Assembly: GCA_937958345.1 (NCBI GenBank)
Contig: CALGNW010000276.1
Coordinates: 1-12,132 of the forward strand
Length of the DNA: 12,132 bases
From: an uncultured Neomegalonema sp.
Lineage (GTDB): Bacteria; Pseudomonadota; Alphaproteobacteria; Rhodobacterales; Rhodobacteraceae
Reading direction: 5' to 3'
Part shown: in pieces, positions 1 to 7,635 of the stretch
Numbering within the stretch: position 1 is the first letter of the stretch
Layout of the letters: every line of letters begins with the position of its first letter
Program-made: the position numbers and the translations under genes
Notes under the pieces: model-generated
Databases searched by the model: none
What the model was told of the DNA's origin: nothing
The model's input: only the letters and a program-made list of their open reading frames with translations

Positions 1-1371
1 CGGCATGCCGGGCCAGAACAGCATGGGCAGGAATGCGCAAAGTGTCGTGGCCGTAGAAGAGACAATCGGCCAGAACATGCGGTCCGCCGCCTCGCCGTAT
101 GCTTCGGACGGTCTGGCCCCCTCGGCGGTGCGCATGTCGGCGTATTCAGTGACGACAATCGCGCCATCGACCAGCATCCCCACCGCGAGAATCAGGCCGA
201 ACATGACCATGTTATTGACGCTCATCCCCAGTGACGCCATCAGCGCGAAGGCCAGCAGGAACGATGTCGGTATCGCAAAACCAACCAGCAGGGCCGAGCG
301 CAGGCCGAGCGTCGCGACAACGACGATCATCACAAGGCAGATGGCCGTGATGACACTGGATTGAAGCTGTTCCACCATGTCCTGAACACGGATGGATTCG
401 TCGAGGGAATAACTGACCGTGACCGATTCCTTCAGCCCCTCGGGCCATGAATCAACGAAGGCTTCGGACGCGGCGCGCACCTGTGCCACGGTGTCGATGA
501 TGTTCACGCCGGGGCGCTTTTTGACCGACAGCGAAATGGTCGGCTCGCCATTGAATCGCGCAATCGATGTGCGGTCTTCAAACGTGCGGCGCACCTCGGC
601 CAGATCAGCGAGTGTGACGGTGCGTTCGCCCGAAACCTTGATCGGCAGTGAACTCAGGTCGGATATTGTTTCGACCGCGCCGGGAACCTTGACCGAGAAA
701 GCGCCCTGATCGGAGGTGACCTGACCGGCGGCGACAACCTGGTTATTGTTCGTGACGACCTGCAGCAATTCGGACGCCGTGATATTATACGTCTCAAGCC
801 GCGACGGGCGTATGATGATTTCCAGCAACTCCTCGCGCTGGCCGTTCATCTCTGCCTCCAGCACCGGGCCGATGCCCTCAATCACGTCCTGAAGGTTTTG
901 GGCGGCGCGGAGCAGGGTGCGCTCGGGCGCCGAACCCGAAAGCGTGATGTTGAGAATAGGAAATTCGGATGTGTTGATTTCGATGATGCGCGGCTCTAAC
1001 GCATCCGCCGGGAACTCTGCCTGTGCTTCGGCAACCTCGGCGCGAACTTCGGCGACGATGGCCTCCTTGTCGAAACCGAATTCGAACTCCAGCGCAACCG
1101 ATGCATGGCCCTCGGTCGCGACTCCGGTCATTTCCTTAAGACCGTCAAGAGTTTTCAGTTGGTTTTCCAGGGGTTTTACGAGCAACCTTTCCGCGTCAGG
1201 CGCGCTGACACCCGGATAGGTTACAGAAACGTAGAGAGTGGGAATGTCGATATTAGGCGAACCCTCTTTCGGCAATCCCGTAAACGCCAACCACCCCGCC
1301 GCAACCGACAAGATAATGAACGCGACGACCATCCGCGCACGGCCTATCGCCGCTTTGACCAGAATATTCAT
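1..1371 (-). CDS. RND efflux pump permease (AcrB/HAE1-like), N-terminal part, cut by left edge
   Basis: This is the inner-membrane, proton-driven pump subunit of a tripartite efflux system. The 457 visible codons run from the ATG at 1371 down to base 1 with no stop. In order they show TM1 (about residues 12-30), the porter region starting with PNIDIPTLYVSVTYPG and PDAERLLVKPLENQL, then TM2 (about 338-356), TM3 (about 359-378), TM4 (about 392-411) and the start of TM5 ending FLPMLFWPGMP. AcrB-type pumps are about 1030 residues, so over half is missing, including TM7-12. The start overlaps the adaptor stop as ATGA, which implies translational coupling. TM4 reads GMLVDGAIVV at residues 398-407, so only one of the two AcrB aspartates (D407/D408) is present. 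The substrate cannot be told from sequence; an organic-compound pump is more likely than a metal pump, but this is inference. Confidence 0.93.
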   Translation of the reverse strand, partial: MNILVKAAIGRARMVVAFIILSVAAGWLAFTGLPKEGSPNIDIPTLYVSVTYPGVSAPDAERLLVKPLENQLKTLDGLKEMTGVATEGHASVALEFEFGFDKEAIVAEVRAEVAEAQAEFPADALEPRIIEINTSEFPILNITLSGSAPERTLLRAAQNLQDVIEGIGPVLEAEMNGQREELLEIIIRPSRLETYNITASELLQVVTNNNQVVAAGQVTSDQGAFSVKVPGAVETISDLSSLPIKVSGERTVTLADLAEVRRTFEDRTSIARFNGEPTISLSVKKRPGVNIIDTVAQVRAASEAFVDSWPEGLKESVTVSYSLDESIRVQDMVEQLQSSVITAICLVMIVVVATLGLRSALLVGFAIPTSFLLAFALMASLGMSVNNMVMFGLILAVGMLVDGAIVVTEYADMRTAEGARPSEAYGEAADRMFWPIVSSTATTLCAFLPMLFWPGMP

Positions 1372-2513
1372 GTCGCGCCATCCAGTTTAGCATCCGCCGC
1401 CGACGTGGTTTTGACCGGCGTGCCTTCGCTTACATACTCTTGACCTACAACGATAATTTCCGCCTGACGACCAATGCCGCTGACGCTGACACCATCCGCG
1501 CCATCGCGCAAAATCCTCACGGGCCGGAAGGTGGCCTTGCCGTTCTCAACCGCCATCAGACCAATCTCACCCTCGCCGTTCAGAGTGAGTGCCGATTGCG
1601 GTAAGACATGCGCCGGTTGTGTGCCGAGCGGTATCGTGATCTCGGCGGTAACTTCATCCCGCAGCGCGTAGCTGGGATTGGGAACAGACAGATCAATCCG
1701 GAACGTGCGCGTCGCGGGATCAGCCGTTTGTGCAATGAAAACAACGGTCCCCTGAACGCGCTCGCCCGTCGCAAGAACCGCAGATCCGATCGTCCCGATG
1801 CTGACATCGCCAATCCGAAACTCAGGCGCGAAGCCAACAACCCGCAGAGGATCAGGATCTACGATGGTCGCACAGGTGCTGCCCGGCTGCAAAATCGCGC
1901 CAACCTGAGCCGGATCGCCCTCGATCACGCCGCCAAACGGTGCGCGAATTTCCAGCCGCCTGATTTCAACGTCAAGCTGCTTAATCTCCGCGCGGATGAC
2001 ATCGGCGGAAGTTCTTGCACTACGGGCGTTATTTGCGGCTGCAAAGCCACGCTCGCTGAGCCTGGCCTGCGCTTGTTCTTCTACCTGGGCTTGTCTGAAA
2101 CGTGCAACTGCCGCCTCGCGGCGCGCGCCTCTGTCGCCAACTTTCATCCTGCACAGAACATCGCCTTCGCTCACGCGCCGCCCCTTGATGGTGGTAGCGG
2201 CGAGCATGCCTGATGTCTCAGCCTTCACATCAACTTTACGGCTTGCCTTTGTTGATCCCGTCAAGAGGAGCTCGGATGGCATAGCACGCGCGGTGCTGAT
2301 GGTCGTAACAACACTAATTGATTGTTCTGATTTACTTAATTGCGTATCGGGAGCAGATTTTGCTGCGATGCGTTCTTCCTTGCGCGTCGCGGCTTGAGAC
2401 GTGGCCGTCGTCAGCGCCGTACCAACCTGCCTTAGGTCGCCCTCGGTAACATACGCGACGATCCCCAAGGCTATCAGGGCGGCCAGTCCAAGACGGAGTA
2501 TTCCGTTCAACAT
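1368..2513 (-). CDS. Periplasmic adaptor (membrane fusion) subunit of RND efflux pump, HlyD/AcrA type
   Basis: This 381-residue protein would bridge the inner-membrane pump to an outer-membrane channel. Residues 5-22 form a hydrophobic N-terminal anchor or signal with no lipobox cysteine. An Ala/Ser/Thr/Lys-rich linker follows. The first lipoyl half lies at about 95-130 (VDVKAETSGML, then RVSEGDVLC), a coiled-coil hairpin rich in Arg, Glu, Gln and Ala at about 132-192, and the second lipoyl half at about 193-225 (RAPFGGVIEG). A beta-barrel with TRTFRIDLSVPNP and a membrane-proximal domain complete the chain. The ATG at 2513 is preceded by AAAGGGG about 8 bases upstream. The regulator ends 12 bases before it and the permease start overlaps its stop. 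No outer-membrane factor gene is in the window, so the pump probably uses one encoded elsewhere or further left. Confidence 0.93.
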   Translation of the reverse strand: MLNGILRLGLAALIALGIVAYVTEGDLRQVGTALTTATSQAATRKEERIAAKSAPDTQLSKSEQSISVVTTISTARAMPSELLLTGSTKASRKVDVKAETSGMLAATTIKGRRVSEGDVLCRMKVGDRGARREAAVARFRQAQVEEQAQARLSERGFAAANNARSARTSADVIRAEIKQLDVEIRRLEIRAPFGGVIEGDPAQVGAILQPGSTCATIVDPDPLRVVGFAPEFRIGDVSIGTIGSAVLATGERVQGTVVFIAQTADPATRTFRIDLSVPNPSYALRDEVTAEITIPLGTQPAHVLPQSALTLNGEGEIGLMAVENGKATFRPVRILRDGADGVSVSGIGRQAEIIVVGQEYVSEGTPVKTTSAADAKLDGAT

Positions 2514-2525
2514 TGCTCTACCCCT

Positions 2526-3014
2526 TTACTCGCCAACGACAATGCGCGGAAGGTCTGCGTCAGCGCGAGAAGACTGCATATTTGAGAGGGCATGCCCGCA
2601 TGCTATTGAAATACTAGAGAAAAAATCAGAAAGTTCGGTGATGCGCGCAAAGGCAGCATCGTCACAATGAGGCAGTGCCTCCCGCCCCTTCAGCACCCGT
2701 TCGCTTGCGGTTTTGGCGCGTTCGACCTTGCCGGCGGCAATGCGCTCGTAGGGCATGTCCGCAAGCTTGAAGAAATCCTGACGCTCGCCGGGCATCGCTA
2801 CGCGTTCAACCGCGCCAAGCGATTCCAGTAACCGCGTATTGGTGCTGACGCTGCCGCGCGAGATGTTCAGGCTATTACCAAGCTCTTGAAAACTTAACGG
2901 ACCTCCGCGAAGAACGAACACTCCTAAAAGCCTACCGGCAATACGGGGAAATCCTTCGGCCTGCAAAATCAGGCCGAGCGACTCGATGAAATTATTTTCG
3001 GCGTCTTTGTCCAT
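2526..3014 (-). CDS. GbsR/MarR-family transcriptional regulator of the efflux operon
   Basis: This 162-residue winged-helix repressor-type protein resembles the GbsR branch of the MarR superfamily (COG1510). Residues 22-35 (FPRIAGRLLGVFVL) lead into the DNA-binding domain. The helix-turn-helix is at about 41-67 (LSFQELGNSLNISRGSVS, then LLESLGAVERV) and the wing at about 72-84 (PGERQDFFKL). The remainder is a helical dimerisation region. I chose the ATG at 3014. A TTG at 3035 would add seven residues (SVYLHC) but has no better ribosome site. No Shine-Dalgarno is visible before 3014, while a CTTGAC box lies 30-35 bases upstream, so a leaderless mRNA is possible. It is first in the operon with the adaptor and permease, so it probably controls them and itself. 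The ligand is unknown. Confidence 0.88.
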   Translation of the reverse strand: MDKDAENNFIESLGLILQAEGFPRIAGRLLGVFVLRGGPLSFQELGNSLNISRGSVSTNTRLLESLGAVERVAMPGERQDFFKLADMPYERIAAGKVERAKTASERVLKGREALPHCDDAAFARITELSDFFSSISIACGHALSNMQSSRADADLPRIVVGE

Positions 3015-3020
3015 ACAGTG

Positions 3021-3049
3021 CAGGTAAACTGACAATTTGTTCAGTCAAG
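3021..3049 (-). promoter_or_regulatory. Candidate promoter and operator of the regulator-efflux operon
   Basis: Read on the minus strand, CTTGAC (3049-3044) matches the alphaproteobacterial -35 consensus exactly. Seventeen bases later comes TACCTG (3026-3021), a poor -10. An inverted repeat, ACTGA and TCAGT with an 8-base spacer (3028-3045), overlaps the -35 box and fills most of the spacer, where a repressor would be expected to bind. If the -10 is right, transcription would begin at or next to the ATG at 3014. The box and the repeat are seen directly; the function is inferred. Confidence 0.4.
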
Positions 3050-3251
3050 ACTAAACGAATTAAATTTCATGCGTTTTGGTGTTGCTTGCCGTTCAGGTCT
3101 ATCCCCACGCGCAGAAAGCGTAAGCGTCTGACCGCACCAGCGAAGATCAGGCGTAATTCGAACAATATGGTCGTGATACTTGCTTCACGCGGCGCTATGC
3201 GTAATGTCCGCCTCAACTTAGTATGTACGCCATTTATTCCGGAGCCAGCCT
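3050..3251. other. Divergent intergenic region
   Basis: This stretch separates the leftward efflux operon from the rightward yfgM-bamB-der operon. I see no open reading frame with a ribosome site, no tRNA and no terminator hairpin with a T-run. The right half carries the candidate promoter and ribosome site listed separately. The left half (about 3050-3170) holds nothing I can identify. Confidence 0.6.
3179..3207 (+). promoter_or_regulatory. Candidate promoter of the yfgM-like/bamB/der operon
   Basis: CTTGCT (3179-3184) and TAATGT (3202-3207) are 17 bases apart, close to the alphaproteobacterial CTTGAC/CTATAT pattern. A start near 3214 would leave a leader of about 38 bases before the GTG start. 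This is a visual match only. Confidence 0.4.
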
Positions 3252-3980
3252 GTGGCCGATAGCGACTCTTTCGTTCAGGAAGTCACCGAAGAAGTCCGCA
3301 GGGACGCGATGTATGCCGCATGGCGGAAATACGGGCCGTTTTTGGTCGGTGCGATTGCGCTCGTGATCATCGGTACCGCTGCGCAATCGTGGTGGAAGAA
3401 CAGTCAGAAGAATGCGATGCGCGATGCCGGTGGTGCGTTCATTGAAGCGCAAACCGTCGAGGACCCGGAGGCGTCAGCCGAAGCGTTTCTTGCGCTCTCC
3501 AGCGAAAATGACGGCGACTATGCCGCAATGGCGGGCCTGCGCGCAGCCGCCTCATTCGGTGCCTCGGGTGATGTTGATCGCGCGGTTGAGCAATATCAGG
3601 CGGTTGCATCTATGTCGGGTGTGGATAAGCGTTTGATTGATTTGGCTAAACTTCGCCTTGTCATGATCCGCGCGGACATAATGGAACCGTCTGAGATGGT
3701 CGATGCTCTGCAGCCATTGTCGGTACCGGGCGAACCGTGGCGTTCGCTTGCTCTCGAATTTACTGCGGCTGCCCATGTTAGGGCTGGTGACGTTGATGCT
3801 GCCGTCGGGTCCCTGTCCACTCTCGCAAGCGACGAAAGTACAACAGCGGCTGTTCAAGCGCGCGCCCGCGAGATGATTGCGGCGCTTGGTGGAACCGCAC
3901 CAGATCCGGTAATAGCGCCATCGCCGACAGCGACGGCTGGCGGGTCGGGCGATGAAGATAGTGAAAGTGAGGCACAATAA
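3252..3980 (+). CDS. YfgM-like membrane-anchored TPR protein
   Basis: This 242-residue protein has a cytoplasmic N-tail (1-27, charged, with EVTEEVRRDAMYAAWRKYG), one transmembrane helix at about 28-46, and a periplasmic domain of tetratricopeptide-like helices (about 50-215) ending in an acidic Ser/Glu tail. This matches the TPR_21 (PF09976)/YfgM family. In E. coli that protein associates with the SecYEG translocon and periplasmic chaperones. The GTG start at 3252 has GGAG seven bases upstream, and the N-tail begins directly before the conserved region. The stop overlaps the next start by one base (TAATG), so it is tightly coupled to bamB. Gene order with bamB and der repeats the E. coli arrangement and supports the call. 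Similarity in the TPR region is weak by eye. Confidence 0.85.
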   Translation: MADSDSFVQEVTEEVRRDAMYAAWRKYGPFLVGAIALVIIGTAAQSWWKNSQKNAMRDAGGAFIEAQTVEDPEASAEAFLALSSENDGDYAAMAGLRAAASFGASGDVDRAVEQYQAVASMSGVDKRLIDLAKLRLVMIRADIMEPSEMVDALQPLSVPGEPWRSLALEFTAAAHVRAGDVDAAVGSLSTLASDESTTAAVQARAREMIAALGGTAPDPVIAPSPTATAGGSGDEDSESEAQ

Positions 3981-5308
3981 TGCGGAATACTTTGCTTCGC
4001 GGTTTCTCAGCCGCCTCGATCCTCGTCATGTCGGGCTGTGGCGCGCTGGATTTATTTTCGGATGACGAAGTCCCGTTAAGTGGCACGCGCGTTTCTGTGC
4101 GCGGGGCTGAAACGGGCAGCTCGATTTCTCCCAGCGCTTCGGGCACGGTCGTATCATTGCCGGGGCCGCAATCAAATGCCGATTGGCCACAGTTGAACGG
4201 TAATGCCTCGCGAACACTGGGCCACGTTGCAGCCGGAACCGCACTTTCAAGAATTTGGGCTGTGGACGTCGGTGCCGGCGGGAGTAAGAGCGCCCGCATT
4301 GTTTCATCACCTGTCGCAGCTGGCGGACGTGTGTTCGCGCTCGACGCGGGCGCGACAGTGTCTGCGATTGACGGGAGTAGCGGCGCGCGAATCTGGACCG
4401 TCGATTTGACTCCTGACGGGGAGAACACGATTGACGGGTTTGGTGGCGGTGTTGCTTTCGACTCCGGGTATGTCTTTGTTTCGAACGGCTTTGGTGATTT
4501 GCACGCGCTCGACGCAGCGGGTGGAGAAATAAAGTGGACCGCTGAGCTGGGGGCGCCGAGTCGTGCCGCGCCAGTCGTTAGCGGTGGTCGGGTATTTGCC
4601 GTTACGCGAGACAATCAGATTGTCGCCGCAGACTCGAATACCGGTGAAATCCTTTGGCGCGAGCAAGGTCTTGAACAGGTCGCCGGCATTCTGGGGGGCG
4701 CTGCACCGGCGGCGACAGACTCTATCGTCGTCGCGCCTTTTTCCTCCGGTGAATTGAACGCCTATGTGGCAAAATCCGGACGGCTTGGCTGGATTGACGA
4801 TTTGACAGGGTCGCGCGGGTCAACCGGTCTGGCGGTGTTGAATGATGTTTCGGGTGATCCTGTTATATCGGACGGAACTGTTTATGCCGCCAGCCAGTCG
4901 GGTCGTTTCGTCGCCGTCGATGCCCGTTCGGGTGAACGGCTGTGGACGCGCAATATCGGCGGTGTTCAGCCGCCGTATATTGCCGGTGAAACAGTATTCC
5001 TCGTTTCCGGAGAGGGTACGCTCGTAGCGGTCCAAAAATCCTCAGGCGATGTAATTTGGGTGGCGGAATTGGGAGCGTATCGTGATCCAGATGATCGCGA
5101 AGATCCGATCATCTGGGCGGGACCGGTCCTCGCGGGTGGCAATTTGTTACTGACGTCTAACCTTGGCCAGTTGGTTTCGGTCAATCCGAGTGATGGTTCT
5201 GTATCAGGGCGGGTAGACCTTCCCGGTTCTGCGACCAACGCACCGATTATAGCCGGCGGAACAGTGTATGTACTCACCGATGATGCAATACTTGCGGCAT
5301 ATCGCTGA
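3980..5308 (+). CDS. bamB: Outer membrane assembly lipoprotein BamB-like, PQQ-type beta-propeller
   Basis: This 442-residue lipoprotein is the likely BamB scaffold of the outer-membrane beta-barrel assembly machine, where it binds BamA on the periplasmic face. The signal sequence ends in MSGC with lipid-attachment Cys20, followed by a flexible acidic and Ser-rich linker to about residue 60. The rest is a propeller with repeating blade signatures such as GARIWTVDL, GEIKWTAEL, GEILWREQ, GERLWTRNI and GDVIWVAEL. Each has the Gly and Trp of PQQ-like repeats, about seven in all. There is no dehydrogenase catalytic set, so a structural role fits. A GAGG ribosome site sits seven bases before the ATG. 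It overlaps the yfgM-like stop by one base and is followed 41 bases later by der, as in E. coli. Confidence 0.88.
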   Translation: MRNTLLRGFSAASILVMSGCGALDLFSDDEVPLSGTRVSVRGAETGSSISPSASGTVVSLPGPQSNADWPQLNGNASRTLGHVAAGTALSRIWAVDVGAGGSKSARIVSSPVAAGGRVFALDAGATVSAIDGSSGARIWTVDLTPDGENTIDGFGGGVAFDSGYVFVSNGFGDLHALDAAGGEIKWTAELGAPSRAAPVVSGGRVFAVTRDNQIVAADSNTGEILWREQGLEQVAGILGGAAPAATDSIVVAPFSSGELNAYVAKSGRLGWIDDLTGSRGSTGLAVLNDVSGDPVISDGTVYAASQSGRFVAVDARSGERLWTRNIGGVQPPYIAGETVFLVSGEGTLVAVQKSSGDVIWVAELGAYRDPDDREDPIIWAGPVLAGGNLLLTSNLGQLVSVNPSDGSVSGRVDLPGSATNAPIIAGGTVYVLTDDAILAAYR

Positions 5309-5309
5309 C

Positions 5310-5322
5310 ACCGGTTTCCGGT
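5310..5322 (+). other. Short hairpin between bamB and der
   Basis: ACCGG and CCGGT form a perfect 5-bp stem around a TTT loop just after the bamB stop. No T-run follows, so it is not a convincing terminator. It may protect a processed mRNA 3' end, or may be chance. Confidence 0.3.
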
Positions 5323-5349
5323 AGCGCGTGGCGTTGAAAGGCCGAACCG

Positions 5350-6690
5350 ATGACGTTCACTCTTGCGATTATCGGCCGCCCCAATGTGGGGAAGTCGACG
5401 CTATTTAATCGGTTGGTTGGCAAACGGCTTGCTCTCGTCGATGACCGACCCGGCGTTACGCGTGACCTGCGCGAGGGCGAGGGTCGGCTAGGGCCTTTAC
5501 GATTCACGGTGGTCGATACGGCTGGTTTGGAGGAGGCGACCGACGACTCTCTCCAAGGACGGATGCGAAAGCTTACCGAGCGGGCGGTCGATGCTGCCGA
5601 CGTATGCCTGTTTATGATCGACGCGCGCGCGGGCGTTACAGCTGCCGATCAGGGATTTGCGGAACTTCTTCGCAAGAAAAATGCGACAGTGATCCTCGCT
5701 GCGAATAAGACAGAAGGCAAGGCGGCTGATGAGGGGTATTATGATGCCTTCTCACTCGGACTTGGCGAGCCGGTTTCGATGTCCGCAGAGCACAACATCG
5801 GTATGGACGAACTGCGCGAGAGGTTGATGCCTTATGACGTATCCACTGATGATGACACGATTGAAATAGAGGATCGCGACGAGGGGCCGATCCAAATCGC
5901 GATTGTCGGACGACCGAACGCGGGGAAGTCGACTTTGGTCAACGAAATTCTCGGCCAAGACCGCATGCTGACGGGACCGGAGGCCGGAATTACCCGCGAC
6001 GCGATTGGCGTCAGCTTTAATTGGGGTGGCGAGCCGGTCAAAATATTCGACACCGCGGGGATGCGTAAGAAGGCCAAAGTCAACGAAAAACTTGAGAAAA
6101 TGTCCGTTCAGGACGGTCTCCGTGCCTTTAAGTTCGCCGAGGTTGTGGTCGTCCTGGTCGATGCTCAAGCCCCTTTGGAAACGCAGGACCTTCGAATAGC
6201 CGACCTGGCCGAACGAGAGGGCAGGGCGATCGTTATTGGTGTGAATAAATGGGATTTGATTGACGACAAGCCAGCCAAGCTGTCAGCCTTGAAAGAGGCG
6301 CTGACGAGATTGCTGCCACAGATGCGCGGCGTTCCGATGGTTACGATGTCGGCGGTCGATGGTCGCGGTGTATCGCGCCTGCGCGAGGCAATATTGGACG
6401 CGCATCGCGTCTGGAATATCCGCATTTCAACCTCGCGCCTGAATCGTTGGCTTGGCGATATGGTTTCAAGGCATCCGCCTCCCGCTCCGGGCGGCCGTAG
6501 AATTCGTCTGCGCTACATGACACAGGCGAAGGCGCGGCCACCGACCTTCATCCTCTTCACATCGCGGCCCGAAGACTTGCCGACAGCCTACACACGTTAT
6601 CTTGTGAATGGACTGAGGGAAGAGTTCGGGCTGAATGGAACACCGATCAGGTTACTTTTGCGGAAGGGTGACAATCCCTACGCCACGTGA
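5350..6690 (+). CDS. der: Ribosome assembly GTPase Der (EngA)
   Basis: This 446-residue protein with two tandem GTPase domains acts in maturation of the 50S ribosomal subunit. Domain 1 has the P-loop GRPNVGKST (9-17), the switch threonine T37 in PGVTRD, DTAG (56-59) and the G4 motif NKTE (119-122). Domain 2 has GRPNAGKST (187-195), T215 in GITRD, DTAG (234-237) and NKWD (299-302). The C-terminal KH-like domain, about 365-440, includes RRIRLRYMTQ and PPTFILFTSRPEDLP. Length and domain order are normal for the family. The ATG has GAAAGG about 8 bases upstream. The first G4 motif ends in Glu rather than Asp. It is last in the yfgM-like/bamB/der run and is an essential housekeeping gene in most bacteria. 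Confidence 0.97.
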   Translation: MTFTLAIIGRPNVGKSTLFNRLVGKRLALVDDRPGVTRDLREGEGRLGPLRFTVVDTAGLEEATDDSLQGRMRKLTERAVDAADVCLFMIDARAGVTAADQGFAELLRKKNATVILAANKTEGKAADEGYYDAFSLGLGEPVSMSAEHNIGMDELRERLMPYDVSTDDDTIEIEDRDEGPIQIAIVGRPNAGKSTLVNEILGQDRMLTGPEAGITRDAIGVSFNWGGEPVKIFDTAGMRKKAKVNEKLEKMSVQDGLRAFKFAEVVVVLVDAQAPLETQDLRIADLAEREGRAIVIGVNKWDLIDDKPAKLSALKEALTRLLPQMRGVPMVTMSAVDGRGVSRLREAILDAHRVWNIRISTSRLNRWLGDMVSRHPPPAPGGRRIRLRYMTQAKARPPTFILFTSRPEDLPTAYTRYLVNGLREEFGLNGTPIRLLLRKGDNPYAT

Positions 6691-6719
6691 ATTACGGTCT
6701 GTTTTCACGCCTTTGCGCG

Positions 6720-6748
6720 TTGACAGGATGAAGAACGGTCGCCATTTG
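6720..6748 (+). promoter_or_regulatory. Weak promoter candidate for the YQQP-repeat gene
   Basis: An exact TTGACA lies at 6720-6725, but the hexamer 17 bases later (CATTTG, 6743-6748) is a poor -10. The gene could instead be read through from der, whose stop is 92 bases before the start. Confidence 0.25.
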
Positions 6749-6782
6749 CGTAACGGATGTTGTGTCAATCAGGAGAAAAACG

Positions 6783-7619
6783 ATGAATCGGATCGCTTTA
6801 ATTGCCGGTGCCGCTGCGCTGGTGGCTATGCCTGCGGCAGCTGAAAGTCTTTTGGGTGGATTGCTGGGACAGGCGCAGACGGGTGTGAAAGCGACAGCTT
6901 TTGACGCGGCAGTCGCAAGCCAGTTGCCGGGTGCAAAGGTGCTTACCGATAATTTGTCTGCAGGACAAAAAGCCCAGTTGTTTGATCTTGGTGTTGAGAA
7001 CGCCGGCAGTCTTGGCCAGTTAGGCTCTGCAGTGGGTGGCGGCGGCGGAGTAAGCGCGTTGGGTGCAGCAGCCGCGCTTGGCGGTGCTTATGTGGCCAAC
7101 CAGCAACCTCAGCCGGTTGTGCAGCAGCCCCAGCCGGTTTATCAGCAACCGCAACCTGTGTACCAACAGGCGCAGCCGGTATACCAGCAGCAGCCGGTGT
7201 ATCAGCAACAACCCGCCTACCAAGCGCAGCCGACCGTGCAGACCTATCAGCAGCCTTCCGCGACTGTGTATCAACAACCGACGACAACAATATACAGTCA
7301 GCAACCCGCTGTTATCGCGCCTGCACAACCGGCTCAGCAGGTTTATACTCAACAGCCTTTGACGACGTACCAACAACCGACAGTGCCGAGTGTGGCCCAA
7401 CCGGTTTATCAACAGCCTGCCACAGTGGCCGGAGCATATCAGCAGCCGGGCGCGCTAAATAGTTCGGCGCTTGGAGCCTATCAACAGCCGGCGCAGGTGA
7501 GCGGATATCAACAGCCGTCGCAGCAAATTCAAGGCATCTCGGTTGATCCGGATAGGGGGACAATCAATGTCTCTCCGTCCGTAATTGGGGCCGTTGGCGC
7601 TTTGCTCAACGGAAACTAA
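6783..7619 (+). CDS. Secreted Tyr/Gln/Pro-repeat protein of unknown function
   Basis: I do not recognise this 278-residue protein. Start choice: AGGAGA lies 6 bases before the ATG at 6783; an in-frame GTG at 6762 lies upstream of that ribosome site and is rejected. A Sec signal peptide (1-20, ending PAAA before Glu21) indicates export. Residues 21-80 are a modest helix-prone domain, followed by a Gly/Ala-rich stretch (GGGGGVSALGAAAALGG). Residues about 107-250 are low-complexity: 14 units built on Tyr followed by Gln-Gln or a close variant, eight of them exactly YQQP. Early units are spaced 6-7 residues apart and later ones 8-14. The C-terminus returns to an ordinary sequence (ISVDPDRGTINVSPSVIGAV). 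A cell-surface, matrix or self-assembling role is possible but unproven. It stands alone between der and a convergent dehydrogenase. Confidence 0.85.
   Translation: MNRIALIAGAAALVAMPAAAESLLGGLLGQAQTGVKATAFDAAVASQLPGAKVLTDNLSAGQKAQLFDLGVENAGSLGQLGSAVGGGGGVSALGAAAALGGAYVANQQPQPVVQQPQPVYQQPQPVYQQAQPVYQQQPVYQQQPAYQAQPTVQTYQQPSATVYQQPTTTIYSQQPAVIAPAQPAQQVYTQQPLTTYQQPTVPSVAQPVYQQPATVAGAYQQPGALNSSALGAYQQPAQVSGYQQPSQQIQGISVDPDRGTINVSPSVIGAVGALLNGN
7101..7535 (+). repeat. Degenerate tandem repeat encoding YQQP-like units
   Basis: The coding repeat uses mixed CAG/CAA, CCG/CCC/CCT and TAT/TAC codons, so the repeat is much clearer in protein than in DNA. Period is about 18-21 bases early and irregular later. 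This suggests an old expansion held by selection on the protein rather than recent slippage. Confidence 0.8.
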
Positions 7620-7635
7620 GATAGTTTTATCCACT

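Noticed and set aside
1608..2213. Plus-strand open frame of 201 codons opposite the adaptor gene
   Set aside because: Arg/Asn/Ala-rich shadow of the adaptor, which has full domain support.
3778..4614. Long open frame on the minus strand opposite the yfgM-like/bamB junction
   Set aside because: It is antisense to clear BamB propeller coding sequence, is rich in Pro, Ser and Thr as shadow frames are, and has no ribosome site or family motif.
6686..6709. Inverted repeat CGTGAA/TTCACG over the der stop codon as a terminator
   Set aside because: The loop is 12 bases and no T-run follows the stem, so terminator function is not supported.
7020..7412. Leu/Arg-rich minus-strand open frame across the YQQP repeat
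   Set aside because: Its repetitive LLIHRL-type sequence is simply the complement of the Gln/Tyr/Pro codons.
7101..7535. Possible CRISPR-like or satellite repeat
   Set aside because: Units are short, unequal and in frame with a secreted protein; there are no constant repeats with unique spacers.
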